A DNA stretch of 64,000 bases, taken from NCBI RefSeq assembly GCF_001659685.2, contig NZ_LXYE02000038.1, positions 62,001 to 126,000 of the forward strand. The letters are read 5' to 3'. The position numbers and the translations under genes were made by a program. Of the stretch, positions 1 to 10,517 are shown in pieces. Source of the DNA: Labilibacter marinus (GTDB taxonomy: Bacteria > Bacteroidota > Bacteroidia > Bacteroidales > Marinilabiliaceae). The stretch's first letter is position 1, and every line of letters begins with the position of its first letter. The notes below the pieces were generated by a model, which saw only the letters and a program-made list of their open reading frames with translations, was not told where the DNA came from and did not search any database.

Positions 1-1458
1 ATAAACTATCTCAGTTTTTCTTTCGTCACCATATTTTTCTCTGATTTCAACTAACTCCTCTGTAATAATTTGCATTCTACGAGGTTCGTTTGCTAAAATA
101 TCTTTAAGATCAGCGATAGTCTTCATTAACTCCTCGTATTCGCCACGTAACTTATCTTGCTCTAGTCCTGTCAACTGGCGTAAACGCATATCAACAATGG
201 CACGAGCCTGAATGTCAGAAAGCTCAAAACGCTCAATTAATTTTTCTCTTGCTTCATCAGGACTCGAAGCTGCTCTAATAATTTTGATAACTTCATCAAT
301 ATTATCACTAGCAATAATTAACCCTTCAAGAATATGAGCTCTTTTTTCGGCTTGCTCTAATTCATATTGCGTACGGCGAGTAACCACATCATGGCGGTGC
401 TCTACAAAGTTGCTAATTAAACCTTTTAGGTTAAGCATTTGTGGACGACCTTTTACCAGTGCAATATTATTAACACTAAAAGAAGACTGAAGCGCTGTTA
501 ATTTATATAAGTTGTTTAATACAACGTTAGCAATAGCATCACGTTTTAAATCAACTACAATACGCATACCATCCCTATCCGACTCATCGTTTACGTTAGA
601 TATACCTTCAATTTTCTTATCGTTAACTAACTCAGCAATTTTAATAATTAACTCAGCCTTGTTTACTAAATAAGGGATTTCGGTAATAACGATTTTATCT
701 CTATTAGCATCTGTTTCAACTTCTGCTTTTGCGCGAACAACAACTCTACCTCTACCTGTTTCAAAGGCATCTTTTACACCTTTATAACCATATATAATAC
801 CTCCTGTTGGAAAATCTGGTGCTTTTACATACTCCAAAAGACCCTCAATATCGATTTCACTATTTTCGATATATGCTACAGTAGCATTAATAATTTCGGT
901 TAAGTTATGAGGTGGCATGTTGGTAGCCATACCTACTGCAATACCTGAAGCTCCATTCACTAATAAGTTAGGTATACGGGTTGGTAAAACCGTTGGCTCT
1001 TGCATCGAATCATCAAAGTTCAGCTGAAAATCAACTGTTCTTTTATCAATATCGATTAAGGTTTCCTCTGCAATTTTATTTAATCGTGCCTCGGTATAAC
1101 GCATTGCTGCAGGACTATCACCATCCACAGAACCAAAGTTTCCTTGGCCATCAACAAGCGGATATCTTAAAGACCAATCCTGTGCCATACGCACCATGGC
1201 AAAATATACAGATGAATCGCCATGTGGGTGATACTTACCTAACACCTCTCCTACAATTCTGGCAGACTTTTTATATGGCTTAGTGGAAGTAACTCCTAAA
1301 TCACTCATTCCATACAGTACACGTCTGTGTACAGGCTTAAAACCGTCTCTAACGTCAGGCAATGCCCTTGAAACAATAACCGACATTGAATAATCAATGT
1401 AGGCCGATTTCATTTCTTCCTCAATATTAATTTTTATTATTTTCTCTCCTTCAGCCAT
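1..1458 (-). CDS. gyrA: DNA gyrase subunit A, N-terminal 486 codons (runs off the window)
   Basis: Type II topoisomerase subunit that cuts and rejoins DNA, working with GyrB to introduce negative supercoils. I translated the minus strand from the ATG at 1458. It opens with the breakage-reunion domain ([22 protein letters not shown]) and has the active-site tyrosine in [10 protein letters not shown], about residue 121. The frame stays open to base 1, so the rest of the breakage domain and the C-terminal pinwheel lie outside the window. The quinolone-determining stretch reads [17 protein letters not shown]: the Ser matching E. coli Ser83 is present (about 82), but a Phe stands where E. coli has Asp87. 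The gene is divergent from clpC. Identity is certain from the sequence. Confidence 0.97.
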   Translation of the reverse strand, partial: MAEGEKIIKINIEEEMKSAYIDYSMSVIVSRALPDVRDGFKPVHRRVLYGMSDLGVTSTKPYKKSARIVGEVLGKYHPHGDSSVYFAMVRMAQDWSLRYPLVDGQGNFGSVDGDSPAAMRYTEARLNKIAEETLIDIDKRTVDFQLNFDDSMQEPTVLPTRIPNLLVNGASGIAVGMATNMPPHNLTEIINATVAYIENSEIDIEGLLEYVKAPDFPTGGIIYGYKGVKDAFETGRGRVVVRAKAEVETDANRDKIVITEIPYLVNKAELIIKIAELVNDKKIEGISNVNDESDRDGMRIVVDLKRDAIANVVLNNLYKLTALQSSFSVNNIALVKGRPQMLNLKGLISNFVEHRHDVVTRRTQYELEQAEKRAHILEGLIIASDNIDEVIKIIRAASSPDEAREKLIERFELSDIQARAIVDMRLRQLTGLEQDKLRGEYEELMKTIADLKDILANEPRRMQIITEELVEIREKYGDERKTEIVY

Positions 1459-1800
1459 TTATAATTAAATTATGAATTAGAATATACAAACGAAAACAGG
1501 CCTATAACAGCCTGTTTTTGGACGGCCTAATTTAGTTATTTACTTGGGAATAAGAAAGTGTTTCTTAACACAATTTATAAACAGGTAATAAACATGCTGA
1601 AAAGCGCATAAATATTACGATTTTCATACAAAAACGTATGGTAAAATTAAAAATAATAGTACTTTTAAATTAGTATTACCTTACTTTAATGTTAATCTGG
1701 CAAACAGACAATATTACTTGATAGATAATATTAATATGAAGAAATGTCAGTTTTTGGCATTTAGTATGATTATTGTAATAACTGAGAAAACTTATATCAC
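1459..1800. other. gyrA-clpC divergent intergenic region with a stem-loop
   Basis: No gene is visible in these 342 bases. They must hold the promoters for both divergent genes, but I found no clean TAnnTTTG element for either. The one clear structure is a 9-bp stem at 1493-1501 and 1510-1518 (AAAACAGGC with GCCTGTTTT) around an 8-base loop. T-runs flank it on both strands. It lies about 35 bases upstream of the gyrA start codon, so it would be in the gyrA leader if transcription begins further upstream. Confidence 0.5.
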
Positions 1801-4338
1801 ATGAATTTGAATTTTTCACAAAGGATTAATGATGTAATTGGTTTTTCAAAAGAAGAAGCTGAAAGATTAGGCAACCCTTATATATCACCTGAACATTTAT
1901 TTTTAGGTTTACTAAGAGAAGGTGAAGGAACTGCCATTGAAATACTAGAGCAACTTCAAATTGATTTGAATAAGCTAAAGAGCAACATTGAATCTAAGCT
2001 TAAAACAAATGTTGTATTAGAACACACGGATCATATTCCGTTATTAAAATCATCGGAACGTATTTTGAGACTAATATACTTAGAGGCACGTGCGGTGAAA
2101 AGCGAGAGTATTAATACAGGACATTTGCTTTTAGCTTTATTAAAGGATAACCATGGATTTATACCTGAACTTATGGCAGAAAAAAGAATTAATTACGAGA
2201 AAGTAAAAGGATTAATGACTAATAACGAACCATTAGCTAAAGCTGATTTACCAGAAGATGATGATCAAGATAGCCCTTTTTCATCAGGCGGTGGAGGTTC
2301 TGATGCACCAAGATCTTCTGGTGGATCTAAAGGATCAGACACACCTGTTTTAGATAATTTTGGTATTGACATGACGCAGGCTGCCGAAGAAGGTAAGCTA
2401 GATCCTATTGTTGGGCGCGAAAACGAAATTGAGCGTTTGGCTCAAATATTAAGTCGTCGTAAAAAAAACAACCCTATATTAATTGGTGAACCTGGAGTAG
2501 GTAAATCGGCCATTGCTGAAGGTTTAGCAATTAGGATTCACGAAAAGAAGGTATCTCGTGTACTATTCGGCAAGCGCGTTATCACTTTAGATTTGGCTTC
2601 GATTGTGGCTGGCACAAAATACAGAGGTCAGTTTGAGGAGAGAATGAAAGCTATTTTAAATGAGCTTTCTAAAAACCCTAACATTATCCTATTTATTGAT
2701 GAAATTCACACTATAGTAGGTGCTGGAGGTGCAACAGGATCATTAGATGCAGCTAACATGCTAAAACCTGCACTAGCACGTGGCGAAATTCAATGTATTG
2801 GAGCTACCACTTTAGATGAATATCGTCAGCACATTGAAAAAGATGGTGCGCTAGAGCGTCGTTTCCAAAAGATAATGGTAGAACCTACCAGCATTGACGA
2901 AACGGTTGAGATATTAAACAATATCAAAGAAAAGTATGAAGATCATCATAATGTAGAATTTACAGAAGATGCTATTGAAGCATGTGTAAAACTAACGGAA
3001 AGATATATTACTGATCGTCATTTACCAGATAAAGCAATTGATGCGTTGGATGAAGCAGGTTCTCGTGTTCATATTTCAAACATCGTTGTTCCTGAGACTA
3101 TCCTAAAGCTTGAAGAACAAATAGAAGAAACGAAGGAAAACAAAATAAAGGCTGTAAAGGCACAGAATTTTGAGTTGGCCGCTAGTTTTAGAGATAAGGA
3201 AAAAACTTTTTTAGAGGAGCTTAATAGCGCCAAAGATAAATGGGAAAAAGAGTTACAGCAACATAGAGAAACAGTGGATATTGAAAAAGTAGCCGAAGTG
3301 GTGGCTATGATGACCGGTATTCCTGTGCAAAGGGTTGCTCAGGCTGAAGGGTTCCGTTTACTTAAAATGGGGGAACAATTAAAAGGAAGTGTAATCGGCC
3401 AGGAAGATGCCATCCAAAAGATTGTAAAAGCTATTCAAAGAAACAGAGCTGGACTTAAAGATCCTAACAGACCTATTGGTTCATTTGTATTTTTAGGACC
3501 TACTGGTGTTGGTAAAACGCATTTAGCAAAAGTATTGGCTAAATATCTATTCGATTCTACGGATTCACTTATTCGTATTGATATGAGTGAGTATATGGAG
3601 AAATTCTCTGTTTCAAGATTAGTTGGAGCACCTCCAGGGTATGTAGGTTACGAAGAAGGTGGTCAATTAACTGAGAAAGTTCGTCGCAGACCATATTCAG
3701 TTGTATTATTAGATGAAATTGAAAAAGCACATCCTGATGTATTTAATCTATTATTACAAGTTCTTGACGAAGGTAGATTGACTGATAGCTTAGGTAGAAA
3801 AGTAGATTTTAAAAATACCATTATCATCATGACATCAAACATAGGTAGTCGTGAATTAAAGGACTTTGGTCGTGGTGTTGGTTTCCAACCTGCAAGTCAG
3901 GAGTCTGATTCAGATCATGCTCGTCATGTCATTCAAAAAGCGTTAAAGAAAGCTTTTGCACCAGAGTTTATAAATAGAATTGATGATGTTGTTGTATTTA
4001 ATACATTGAATAAAGAGCATATTCACGGTATCATTGATATTGAATTAAAAGGATTATACTCAAGAGTGGAAGCACTTGGATACAAACTTGAAATAACTGA
4101 CAAAGCTAAAGACTATATTGCTTCTAAAGGTTTTGATAGTAATTTTGGTGCTAGACCACTAAAAAGAGCCATCCAAAAATATCTAGAAGATGAAATGGCA
4201 GAAGTGATTATCCAAGCCTCTGTTTCGGAAGGAGATGTGATTAAAGTAGATTTCAACGAGAAAGATGAGAAAATATTTTCTACCGTTGAAAGCGAAAAAA
4301 AGAAAACTGTTAAAGATTCAGATGCTAGTGAAAACTAA
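1801..4338 (+). CDS. clpC: ClpC-type AAA+ unfoldase, ATP-binding subunit of Clp protease
   Basis: Hexameric class-I Clp ATPase that unfolds proteins for degradation by ClpP in the cytoplasm. The 845 residues show a double Clp N domain (about 1-145) and a Gly/Ser-rich linker (about 155-180). AAA+ D1 has Walker A GEPGVGKS (229-236) and Walker B IILFIDE (295-301). A UVR-like coiled segment follows (about 434-470). AAA+ D2 has Walker A GPTGVGKT (566-573) and Walker B VVLLDE (634-639), then a ClpB D2-small domain. The UVR segment in place of a long ClpB middle domain favours ClpC over ClpB. The length is normal for the family. It is a single gene, convergent with the TPR gene across a shared terminator. 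Confidence 0.95.
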   Translation: MNLNFSQRINDVIGFSKEEAERLGNPYISPEHLFLGLLREGEGTAIEILEQLQIDLNKLKSNIESKLKTNVVLEHTDHIPLLKSSERILRLIYLEARAVKSESINTGHLLLALLKDNHGFIPELMAEKRINYEKVKGLMTNNEPLAKADLPEDDDQDSPFSSGGGGSDAPRSSGGSKGSDTPVLDNFGIDMTQAAEEGKLDPIVGRENEIERLAQILSRRKKNNPILIGEPGVGKSAIAEGLAIRIHEKKVSRVLFGKRVITLDLASIVAGTKYRGQFEERMKAILNELSKNPNIILFIDEIHTIVGAGGATGSLDAANMLKPALARGEIQCIGATTLDEYRQHIEKDGALERRFQKIMVEPTSIDETVEILNNIKEKYEDHHNVEFTEDAIEACVKLTERYITDRHLPDKAIDALDEAGSRVHISNIVVPETILKLEEQIEETKENKIKAVKAQNFELAASFRDKEKTFLEELNSAKDKWEKELQQHRETVDIEKVAEVVAMMTGIPVQRVAQAEGFRLLKMGEQLKGSVIGQEDAIQKIVKAIQRNRAGLKDPNRPIGSFVFLGPTGVGKTHLAKVLAKYLFDSTDSLIRIDMSEYMEKFSVSRLVGAPPGYVGYEEGGQLTEKVRRRPYSVVLLDEIEKAHPDVFNLLLQVLDEGRLTDSLGRKVDFKNTIIIMTSNIGSRELKDFGRGVGFQPASQESDSDHARHVIQKALKKAFAPEFINRIDDVVVFNTLNKEHIHGIIDIELKGLYSRVEALGYKLEITDKAKDYIASKGFDSNFGARPLKRAIQKYLEDEMAEVIIQASVSEGDVIKVDFNEKDEKIFSTVESEKKKTVKDSDASEN

Positions 4339-4356
4339 CATCGAATATTAGGATAC

Positions 4357-4396
4357 AAAAAAAAAGGATGAATCTAATCGATTCATCCTTTTTTTT
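4357..4396. terminator. Bidirectional intrinsic terminator, clpC / TPR gene
   Basis: Perfect stem GGATGAATC (4366-4374) with GATTCATCC (4380-4388) and a 5-base loop. An A-run lies on the left and a T-run on the right, so it works on both strands. It sits between two convergent genes. Confidence 0.9.
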
Positions 4397-4415
4397 ATAC
4401 GTTTATAATTATGAA

Positions 4416-5072
4416 TTAGCTTTTAAGCAATTCAACAATTTTAGTTTTAATAGTAGTAGCAGTTGAATTCTTAGCGTTATACTCTAAAGCTTTATCCGCT
4501 AAAGCACCTGCCTGATCTAATTCAACTTTTGCTTTTCCTTTAATAGCATCCCATTGATCAGCATTTCCTTCTACACGAGTATTTAAGATATTAATACCTT
4601 TTGTAAAAAACTCATTAGCTTGTTTAACATAGTGCGTACTTAACGCTTTATTCATGTAAGCTACATATTTACTGTTTGGAAATTCCTCAATACCCGCAAG
4701 CATTGTTTTTTCCATTTCATCCATATTACCCATAGTCTTATGAGTAGTACCAATGTAATAAGTTGCTGCATCTTCTTTATAACCTAACTCCTTAGACTGT
4801 GCATAATACTTAAGCGTTTTTTCGTTATCCTTAAGTTTTCTTGCAGAGTTAGCAGCAAGGTATATCATTGCACCATCCATATCTTCAGCTTCGTCCCAAG
4901 CATCAATGGCAGCTTCGAATGAAGCCAATGCAGTTTTGTAATCTTTTGCTTTAAAAGCAGCATTACCTTCATTTTTTAATTCTGCTGCACTTTTCTCCTC
5001 TTGCGCATATGCAGCTCCTAACATTGTGAATAACAATAATGTTACTGTAAGAATGTTCTTCATAATTTTCAA
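4416..5072 (-). CDS. Exported tetratricopeptide-repeat protein
   Basis: 218 residues with an N-terminal signal peptide (ILTVTLLLFTMLGAAYAQ) and TPR-like helical pairs from about residue 27 (AAELKNEGNAAFKAKDYKTA, then a second unit near DEAEDMDGAMIYLAANSARK). TPR arrays act as protein-binding scaffolds, and this one is predicted to be periplasmic or outer-membrane associated. A second in-frame Met at residue 4 is an equally good start. It lies 106 bases downstream of thrC on the same strand but has no obvious functional link to threonine synthesis. No specific function is recognised. Confidence 0.8.
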   Translation of the reverse strand: MKIMKNILTVTLLLFTMLGAAYAQEEKSAAELKNEGNAAFKAKDYKTALASFEAAIDAWDEAEDMDGAMIYLAANSARKLKDNEKTLKYYAQSKELGYKEDAATYYIGTTHKTMGNMDEMEKTMLAGIEEFPNSKYVAYMNKALSTHYVKQANEFFTKGINILNTRVEGNADQWDAIKGKAKVELDQAGALADKALEYNAKNSTATTIKTKIVELLKS

Positions 5073-5178
5073 ATTTTATAATTTTATGTTACGTGTTTAC
5101 AATTTGGAAGCGTAAAAATAACTTTTTTTTTAAAAAACTTAACAATTGTAAAACATTTCACTCAAATTTTAACAATAA

Positions 5179-6480
5179 CTATGCCTCTTTTAAAAGGAAA
5201 GTCTTTAATTCTTCTAATGTAGCCTTAAGCTGAATATTCTTAGGCTCTCCTTTCATGAAGGCTTGTAGCCTTTCCGGTACATCTAATTTCCGTCCAATCA
5301 CGGGCTCTACCACTTCTGGAAATTTTGTTGGATGCGCGGTTTCTAAAAAGATTCCTTTTTCTCCATCCTTAAGCTTATTTTCTAAAGCCATAAAACCTGT
5401 AGCTCCATGCGGATCTAAAACATAGCCTTTGCTTTCATCAACACGCTTCACCCCTTCTCTAATCTGATCATCGGTATACGATATACCTTCCACCTTTTTA
5501 GTGACTACTTCGTGATTAGAATCATACAAATCCATCATACGAACAAAGTTACTAGGGTCACCTACATCCATGGCATTGGCAATGGTAGCTTTTGAAGGAG
5601 CAGGAATATATTCACCGGTTTCCAGATACTTAGGTACTATATCATTAATATTAGTAGCAGCAATGAATTTTTTCACGGGCAATCCCATTACCTGAGCTAC
5701 AAGTCCAGCAGTAATATTTCCAAAGTTTCCACTAGGTACACAATACACTATATCATCTTTAACACCTTGCTTGCGCAATTGAGCATAACCGTGATGATAA
5801 TATATGGACTGTGGTAACAAACGTGCTAAATTGATTGAATTAGCCGAGGTAAGAACCAACTTATCGTTTAACTCTTGATCCATGAAAGCCTCTTTTACCA
5901 TACGCTGGCAATCATCAAAGGTGCCATCAACCTCAATAGAAGTAATGTTTTCTCCTAAAGTGGTAAACTGCTTTTCTTGCACTTCGCTCACTAAACCTTT
6001 TGGATAAAGCACAAATACATTTATACCCGCAACCTTATAAAAACCATTGGCAACAGCACTTCCTGTATCTCCCGATGTAGCTACCAAAATATTGATCTCT
6101 TTATCCTGCCCTTGTACAAAATATGATAGAATACGTGCCATAAAACGTGCTCCTACATCTTTAAATGCCAATGTAGGACCATGAAATAGCTCTAAGGAAA
6201 AAATATCATCCGTCACCTTAACAGCCGGAATATCAAAACTCAAGGCATCATCCACTAAGGTTTTAAATTGATCTTCTGGAATATCTGGACAGAAAAAAGG
6301 TTTTAATACTTCAAAACCAATTTCTTGTAAGGACTTATTCTCAATATCTTCAAAAAACGAAGCATCTAATTGTGGAATTGCCTCAGGCATATATAAGCCT
6401 TTATCTGCAGCAAGTCCTCTTAATACAGCCTCTTTTAGGCTTACTTTTACATCTGGTGAATTAGTACTGTAAAATTGCAT
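5179..6480 (-). CDS. thrC: Threonine synthase
   Basis: PLP enzyme that converts O-phospho-L-homoserine to L-threonine, the last step of the pathway. The 433-residue length fits the longer ThrC class. It begins MQFYSTNSPDVKVSLKEAV and has the PLP-lysine motif TLAFKDVGARF with Lys about 107. The phosphate-binding ATSGDTGSAV segment follows, and PSGNFGNITAG appears later. It is the third gene of a threonine operon, after thrA and the ApgM-like gene, separated from the latter by 69 bases that hold a 10-bp inverted repeat. Regulation is probably shared with thrA through the upstream leader. Confidence 0.95.
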   Translation of the reverse strand: MQFYSTNSPDVKVSLKEAVLRGLAADKGLYMPEAIPQLDASFFEDIENKSLQEIGFEVLKPFFCPDIPEDQFKTLVDDALSFDIPAVKVTDDIFSLELFHGPTLAFKDVGARFMARILSYFVQGQDKEINILVATSGDTGSAVANGFYKVAGINVFVLYPKGLVSEVQEKQFTTLGENITSIEVDGTFDDCQRMVKEAFMDQELNDKLVLTSANSINLARLLPQSIYYHHGYAQLRKQGVKDDIVYCVPSGNFGNITAGLVAQVMGLPVKKFIAATNINDIVPKYLETGEYIPAPSKATIANAMDVGDPSNFVRMMDLYDSNHEVVTKKVEGISYTDDQIREGVKRVDESKGYVLDPHGATGFMALENKLKDGEKGIFLETAHPTKFPEVVEPVIGRKLDVPERLQAFMKGEPKNIQLKATLEELKTFLLKEA

Positions 6481-6495
6481 GTTTCAAGTATCTTA

Positions 6496-6531
6496 AATTG
6501 AGTAGCTCTTACTTATAAAAACTACTCAATT
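6496..6531 (-). other. Intercistronic stem-loop between the ApgM-like gene and thrC
   Basis: Perfect 10-bp inverted repeat AATTGAGTAG (6496-6505) and CTACTCAATT (6522-6531) with a 16-base loop. No U-run follows on the operon strand, so it is not a normal terminator. It may be an mRNA processing or stability element within the threonine operon (inference). Confidence 0.5.
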
Positions 6532-6549
6532 ATTTTATAATCTCTTTTG

Positions 6550-7755
6550 TTATTTAAGTAACTCTTGCATAAACTCAGGACCATAAATCGTTCCGAAAGC
6601 TCCTTCTTTAGCCGCAAACTCATTATATTCTTGAACTGAATCTGGTGCTTGCCCTGGTTTTTTGATAAAAAACGGAACAGCATCACGTGTATGTGTTTTT
6701 AGCGCACAAGGTGTTGGATGATCTGGCAACAATGCAATAGTCACCTCTTCGTCCATTTTCTCTACTTCCTCAATCACATATTTCACTACACGTTCGTCTA
6801 AGTATTCTATGGTTTTAGTTTTTAACACATGGTCACCTTCATGACCTGCTTCATCACTAGCCTCAATATGTAAAAATACGTATTGTTTTTCTTTTAAAGC
6901 CTTAATAGCAGCTTCAGCTTTCCCTTCATAATTGGTATCATACAATCCAGTAGAACCTTCCACGTGAACGCCATCTAAACCAGCGTATGCTCCTAATCCA
7001 TAAATCAGATCAACCGCTGAAATAACCACACCAGATTCAATACCATATAACTCTTTCATGGTTGGCATATCTGGTGTATTACCCGCTGACCAAGGCCATA
7101 TCATATCGGCAGCTGGCTTACCTGCTTCTCTTCTTTTAACATTTACAGGATGATCTTTTAATAACTCCTTAGATTTTAGCATTAAATCCACAACAATATC
7201 AATAGTAGCTTGAGCCGCCTCTTCCTTTGCACTTGGTAATACATCTTTTACTGGAGTTCCTGGAACATCATGAGGAGGTACACAGTTGATTTTATCACTC
7301 CCTCCATTCACTACCATCAAATGACGATAACTCACTCCTGCATGAAAATTTACTTTATCATTACCCAATTTTTCCTGAAGAAACTCCATGATTTCTTTAG
7401 CTTCTTCTGTAGAAATATGTCCCGCTGAGTGATTTAATACTTTCTCATCCTCAACAGATATTAAGTTACATCTAAAAACTAAATCATCTAAAGAGGTTTT
7501 AACGCCCATAGATGCTGCTTCCAGAACACCTCTTCCTCTGTAATACTTAGCGGCATCATAGCCCATTACCATCATATTGGCTACCTCGCTACCTGGATGT
7601 AATGAAGGAGGAACCGTATCTAATAAACCAGAAACACCCTCTGCACATAACTGATCGATGTAAGGTGTTTTGGCTGCCATTAATGGCGTTTTATCTCCTA
7701 ACTCTTTCAATGGCTCATCCGAAGCCCCATCTGCTAATATCACTAAATATTTCAT
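6550..7755 (-). CDS. ApgM-type phosphoglycerate mutase homologue, proposed homoserine kinase
   Basis: Member of the alkaline-phosphatase superfamily related to archaeal cofactor-independent phosphoglycerate mutase. Visible metal and catalytic motifs are LVILADGASDEPL at the N-terminus, HPGSEVANMMVMGYD (phospho-serine region), HIEASDEAGHEGD, and LLPDHPTPCALKTHTRDAVP near the C-terminus. A subfamily of these proteins, found between thrA and thrC in genomes lacking ThrB, has been proposed as the homoserine kinase. That is exactly the position here, and no GHMP-type thrB is seen in the window. I place the start at the ATG at 7755 (MKYLVILADG). The frame is open to a TTG at 7776, but that would leave only 7 bases after thrA. 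Biochemical activity is inferred from context. Confidence 0.85.
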   Translation of the reverse strand: MKYLVILADGASDEPLKELGDKTPLMAAKTPYIDQLCAEGVSGLLDTVPPSLHPGSEVANMMVMGYDAAKYYRGRGVLEAASMGVKTSLDDLVFRCNLISVEDEKVLNHSAGHISTEEAKEIMEFLQEKLGNDKVNFHAGVSYRHLMVVNGGSDKINCVPPHDVPGTPVKDVLPSAKEEAAQATIDIVVDLMLKSKELLKDHPVNVKRREAGKPAADMIWPWSAGNTPDMPTMKELYGIESGVVISAVDLIYGLGAYAGLDGVHVEGSTGLYDTNYEGKAEAAIKALKEKQYVFLHIEASDEAGHEGDHVLKTKTIEYLDERVVKYVIEEVEKMDEEVTIALLPDHPTPCALKTHTRDAVPFFIKKPGQAPDSVQEYNEFAAKEGAFGTIYGPEFMQELLK

Positions 7756-7783
7756 ATGCTTATATTTTGATGTCAAATGACCA

Positions 7784-10219
7784 TTATTTATTTGCTACTT
7801 TAATAATATCGGCAAACACACCAGCTGCAGTAACTTCAGCTCCTGCGCCATATCCTTTAATTTGCATTGGATGCTCTTTGTAGTGCTCCGAAGTAATTAA
7901 AATAATATTATTGCTTCCTTCTAATTCAAAGAAAGGATGTTTGCTATCTACTTCGATAAAACCTACTTCGGCTTTACCATTTTCTAGTTTCGCTCCGTAT
8001 CTTAACTTTTTACCTTGTGCAACAAGCTCTTTACGTTGCTGTTCGAATACATCATCATGCTGTTTTATTTCCTCCATAAAGGTTTCTAAGCTATCTGCAT
8101 CCATATATTTTTGAGGTACAAACGGAACTACTTGAATATCGCTTTGCTCCATTGGATAACCTGATTCTCTAGCCAAAATTAAGATTTTACGAACTACATC
8201 TGTTCCACTTAAATCAAGTCTTGGATCTGGCTCACTGTATCCCATTTCTTTGGCTTCCTGAATAACTGCCGATAAAGGCTTGTCCGCATCCACTGTATTT
8301 ACGATATAGTTAAGTGTTCCAGAAAGAACAGCTTCCAACTTCAGAATCTTATCACCGCTCATCACCAAATTATTCAAGGGTGCAATAATTGGTAATCCTG
8401 CACCCACATTGGTTTCAAACAAAAATTTAACACCTTTGTTTAAAGCCGTTAATTTTAGTTTTTGATATAATTCATATGCTGATGAACTTGCAATTTTATT
8501 AGCTGTAACTACAGAAATATTAGACTCTAAAACACCTTGATAAATAGAAGCAATAGATTCGTTAGCAGTACAATCAACCATCACACTATTGGCTAAATTG
8601 TAATCCACAATACGCTCCTTAAAAGCTTGTAAATTGGCCGTTTCGCCTTTCTCCATTAAATCACCAATAATATTTTTACTATCCAAGCCTTGTGCATCGA
8701 GCAACATTTTACGGCTATTGGTAATTCCTGCAATTCTAATTTTTAGCTTATTTTCAGAAAATAATTTTTCTGACTGAGCATTAATTTTTTCAATTAACAT
8801 CTTTCCTACAGTACCAGTTCCTACTAAAAATAAATTAAGAACTGAAAATTGAGATAAGAAAAATGCCTCGTGTGCAGTATTCAGACCTTTTTTAAGATCT
8901 TTTTCTTTTACTACAAAAGAAATATTTAGCTCAGAAGCTCCTTGCGCTATAGCATAAATATTAATTCCGTTTTTACCCATGCTATTAAATAGCTTACCCG
9001 AAATACCCGTGGTATGCTTCATATTCTCACCCACAATGGCAATAACAGCCATATTTCTTTCAAGCGAAATATTGTTGATTTGATTCAGAGCAATCTCAGT
9101 TTCAAATTCGGCTTTCACTAGGTCTACCGCTTCTTCAGATACAGGAGAATCAATCACTAAACTAATTGAGTTCTCCGAAGATGCCTGAGAAATTAGAATT
9201 ACATTGATGTTTTTTTGTGCCATGGACTTAAACAATCTCATCGCAATACCTGTAGCTCCAATCATACCTAGCCCTTGAACGGTCAATAATGACACATTCT
9301 TAATGGACGAAATACCTTTAATCTTCTTACCAGTTATAGCTTCTTTCTGGTTATTAATTAAAGTTCCTTTAGCCTCAGGATTAAATGTATTCTTAATTAA
9401 AATAGGAATATTCTTTTTGTATACAGGTAAAATAGTTGGAGGGAATATTACTTTAGCACCAAAATGCGAAAGCTCCATAGCCTCAGAATAACTTAAACTA
9501 TCAATACAATAAGCTCTACTGATAATCCTTGGATCAGCAGTCATGAAACCATTTACATCAGTCCAAATTTCTAGCACCGACGCATCGTAAGTTGCTGCTA
9601 AAATAGCTGCGGTATAATCAGAACCTCCCCTACCTAAAGTTGTTACTTCGCCTTGTTTGTTAGAGGCAATAAATCCTGGAAACACAGAAACCTTACCTAA
9701 ATCACCTTTAATGGCATTTAGTTTCGATTCTGTCATTTCAAAATCAACAGAGTCACGACCAAACACTTCGTCTGTAGAAATAAAGTCTTTGGAGTCGTAC
9801 AACTTTGCATCATTAATATATTCCGCAATCATAAAAGATGAAATACGCTCTCCAAAACTGGAAATGATAGCATGACTTTTTACGGTCATTTCTTTTAGCA
9901 TATATACTCCTTTAATGATGGTACTTACCTCTTCAAAAAGTTGATCTACTTTAAATTTTATGGTTTGAGCTACATCCAAAGGAAATAACTCACTTATTAT
10001 TTTATAATGCTTTTCTTTTACTTCACTAGAAACATCAAAGCACTCTTGGTTTCCAACTTCGGCCAAATGTGCAGCTTTAATTAGCTCATCCGTAATTCCT
10101 CCTACAGCAGAAACCACCACTAAAACTTGTTCCTGTTGCGATTCAACAATCTTTTTAACCAATAATATGCTATCTGAGGAGCCTACTGATGTTCCTCCAA
10201 ATTTTAAAACCTTCATCAA
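7784..10219 (-). CDS. thrA: Bifunctional aspartokinase / homoserine dehydrogenase
   Basis: Fusion enzyme catalysing the first and third steps from aspartate to homoserine. The N-terminal aspartokinase (about 1-290) begins with KVLKFGGTSVGSSDS and carries TTLGRGGSDYTAAI. A central pair of ACT regulatory domains (about 300-450) is expected to bind threonine. The C-terminal homoserine dehydrogenase starts near residue 463 with the nucleotide-binding LVGTGTVGKMLIEKI and ends with GYGAGAEVTAAGVFADI. The 811 residues match E. coli ThrA-type length. It is the first structural gene of the operon, with about 190 bases between it and the Thr-rich leader ORF. Two adjacent Met codons (10219 and 10216) are alternative starts. 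Confidence 0.96.
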   Translation of the reverse strand: MMKVLKFGGTSVGSSDSILLVKKIVESQQEQVLVVVSAVGGITDELIKAAHLAEVGNQECFDVSSEVKEKHYKIISELFPLDVAQTIKFKVDQLFEEVSTIIKGVYMLKEMTVKSHAIISSFGERISSFMIAEYINDAKLYDSKDFISTDEVFGRDSVDFEMTESKLNAIKGDLGKVSVFPGFIASNKQGEVTTLGRGGSDYTAAILAATYDASVLEIWTDVNGFMTADPRIISRAYCIDSLSYSEAMELSHFGAKVIFPPTILPVYKKNIPILIKNTFNPEAKGTLINNQKEAITGKKIKGISSIKNVSLLTVQGLGMIGATGIAMRLFKSMAQKNINVILISQASSENSISLVIDSPVSEEAVDLVKAEFETEIALNQINNISLERNMAVIAIVGENMKHTTGISGKLFNSMGKNGINIYAIAQGASELNISFVVKEKDLKKGLNTAHEAFFLSQFSVLNLFLVGTGTVGKMLIEKINAQSEKLFSENKLKIRIAGITNSRKMLLDAQGLDSKNIIGDLMEKGETANLQAFKERIVDYNLANSVMVDCTANESIASIYQGVLESNISVVTANKIASSSAYELYQKLKLTALNKGVKFLFETNVGAGLPIIAPLNNLVMSGDKILKLEAVLSGTLNYIVNTVDADKPLSAVIQEAKEMGYSEPDPRLDLSGTDVVRKILILARESGYPMEQSDIQVVPFVPQKYMDADSLETFMEEIKQHDDVFEQQRKELVAQGKKLRYGAKLENGKAEVGFIEVDSKHPFFELEGSNNIILITSEHYKEHPMQIKGYGAGAEVTAAGVFADIIKVANK

Positions 10220-10362
10220 TACTTATTTTTGGATTTATTCACCGTTCTTCAACAGTGTCATCTGATTGAATTATTCTTTTCACTAATTGCTTACTTGTGA
10301 TCTTACAACCAAGCTTTGGATCAATACAAATTTCTAATAATAAAGTTTTAGAAAAAATCTCA

Positions 10363-10403
10363 GAAGGTGTTTATTATTATAAATAAAACCTCCCAATGGT
10401 AGG
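10363..10403 (-). promoter_or_regulatory. Candidate threonine attenuator: overlapping antiterminator and terminator hairpins
   Basis: In transcript sense, hairpin A (10403 down to 10389) pairs CCUACC with GGGAGG around AUU, with one mismatch. Hairpin B (10392 down to 10363) pairs GAGGU with ACCUUC, one U bulged, and continues into an A/U-rich stem (UUUAU with AUAAA). After B comes UGAGA and then six U residues at 10357-10352. A and B both need the GAGG at about 10392-10389, so they exclude each other. A ribosome finishing at the leader stop codon (10414) would cover the 5' arm of A and let B form; one stalled at Thr codons further upstream would not. The structures are drawn by eye and the regulatory logic is inference. 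Confidence 0.55.
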
Positions 10404-10413
10404 TATATAACAG

Positions 10414-10482
10414 CTAGACCCCCCTAGGGGTGAACGTAGAAGTAGTTGTTGTAATAATTGTATGGAGTAAATTACAAACCAT
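10414..10482 (-). CDS. thrL: thr operon leader peptide, 22 residues, Thr/Ile-rich
   Basis: Short ORF from an ATG at 10482 to a TAG at 10414. It starts MVCNLLH and continues TIITTTTSTFTPRGV, giving 7 Thr and 2 Ile in 22 codons. That composition matches the Thr/Ile-rich control peptide of the enterobacterial thrABC leader, although the sequence is otherwise unrelated. It lies between a good promoter match and thrA, about 35 bases after the predicted transcription start, and is followed by competing hairpins. The expected role is sensing charged tRNA-Thr and tRNA-Ile through ribosome stalling. Composition and position make chance unlikely. Translation has not been shown. Confidence 0.85.
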   Translation of the reverse strand: MVCNLLHTIITTTTSTFTPRGV

Positions 10483-10517
10483 AAGCTGTATATGCGTTTC
10501 TCTTATAAATTATAATG

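Noticed and set aside
981-1283. 100-codon plus-strand ORF
   Set aside because: Lies antisense inside gyrA, which is certain on the minus strand.
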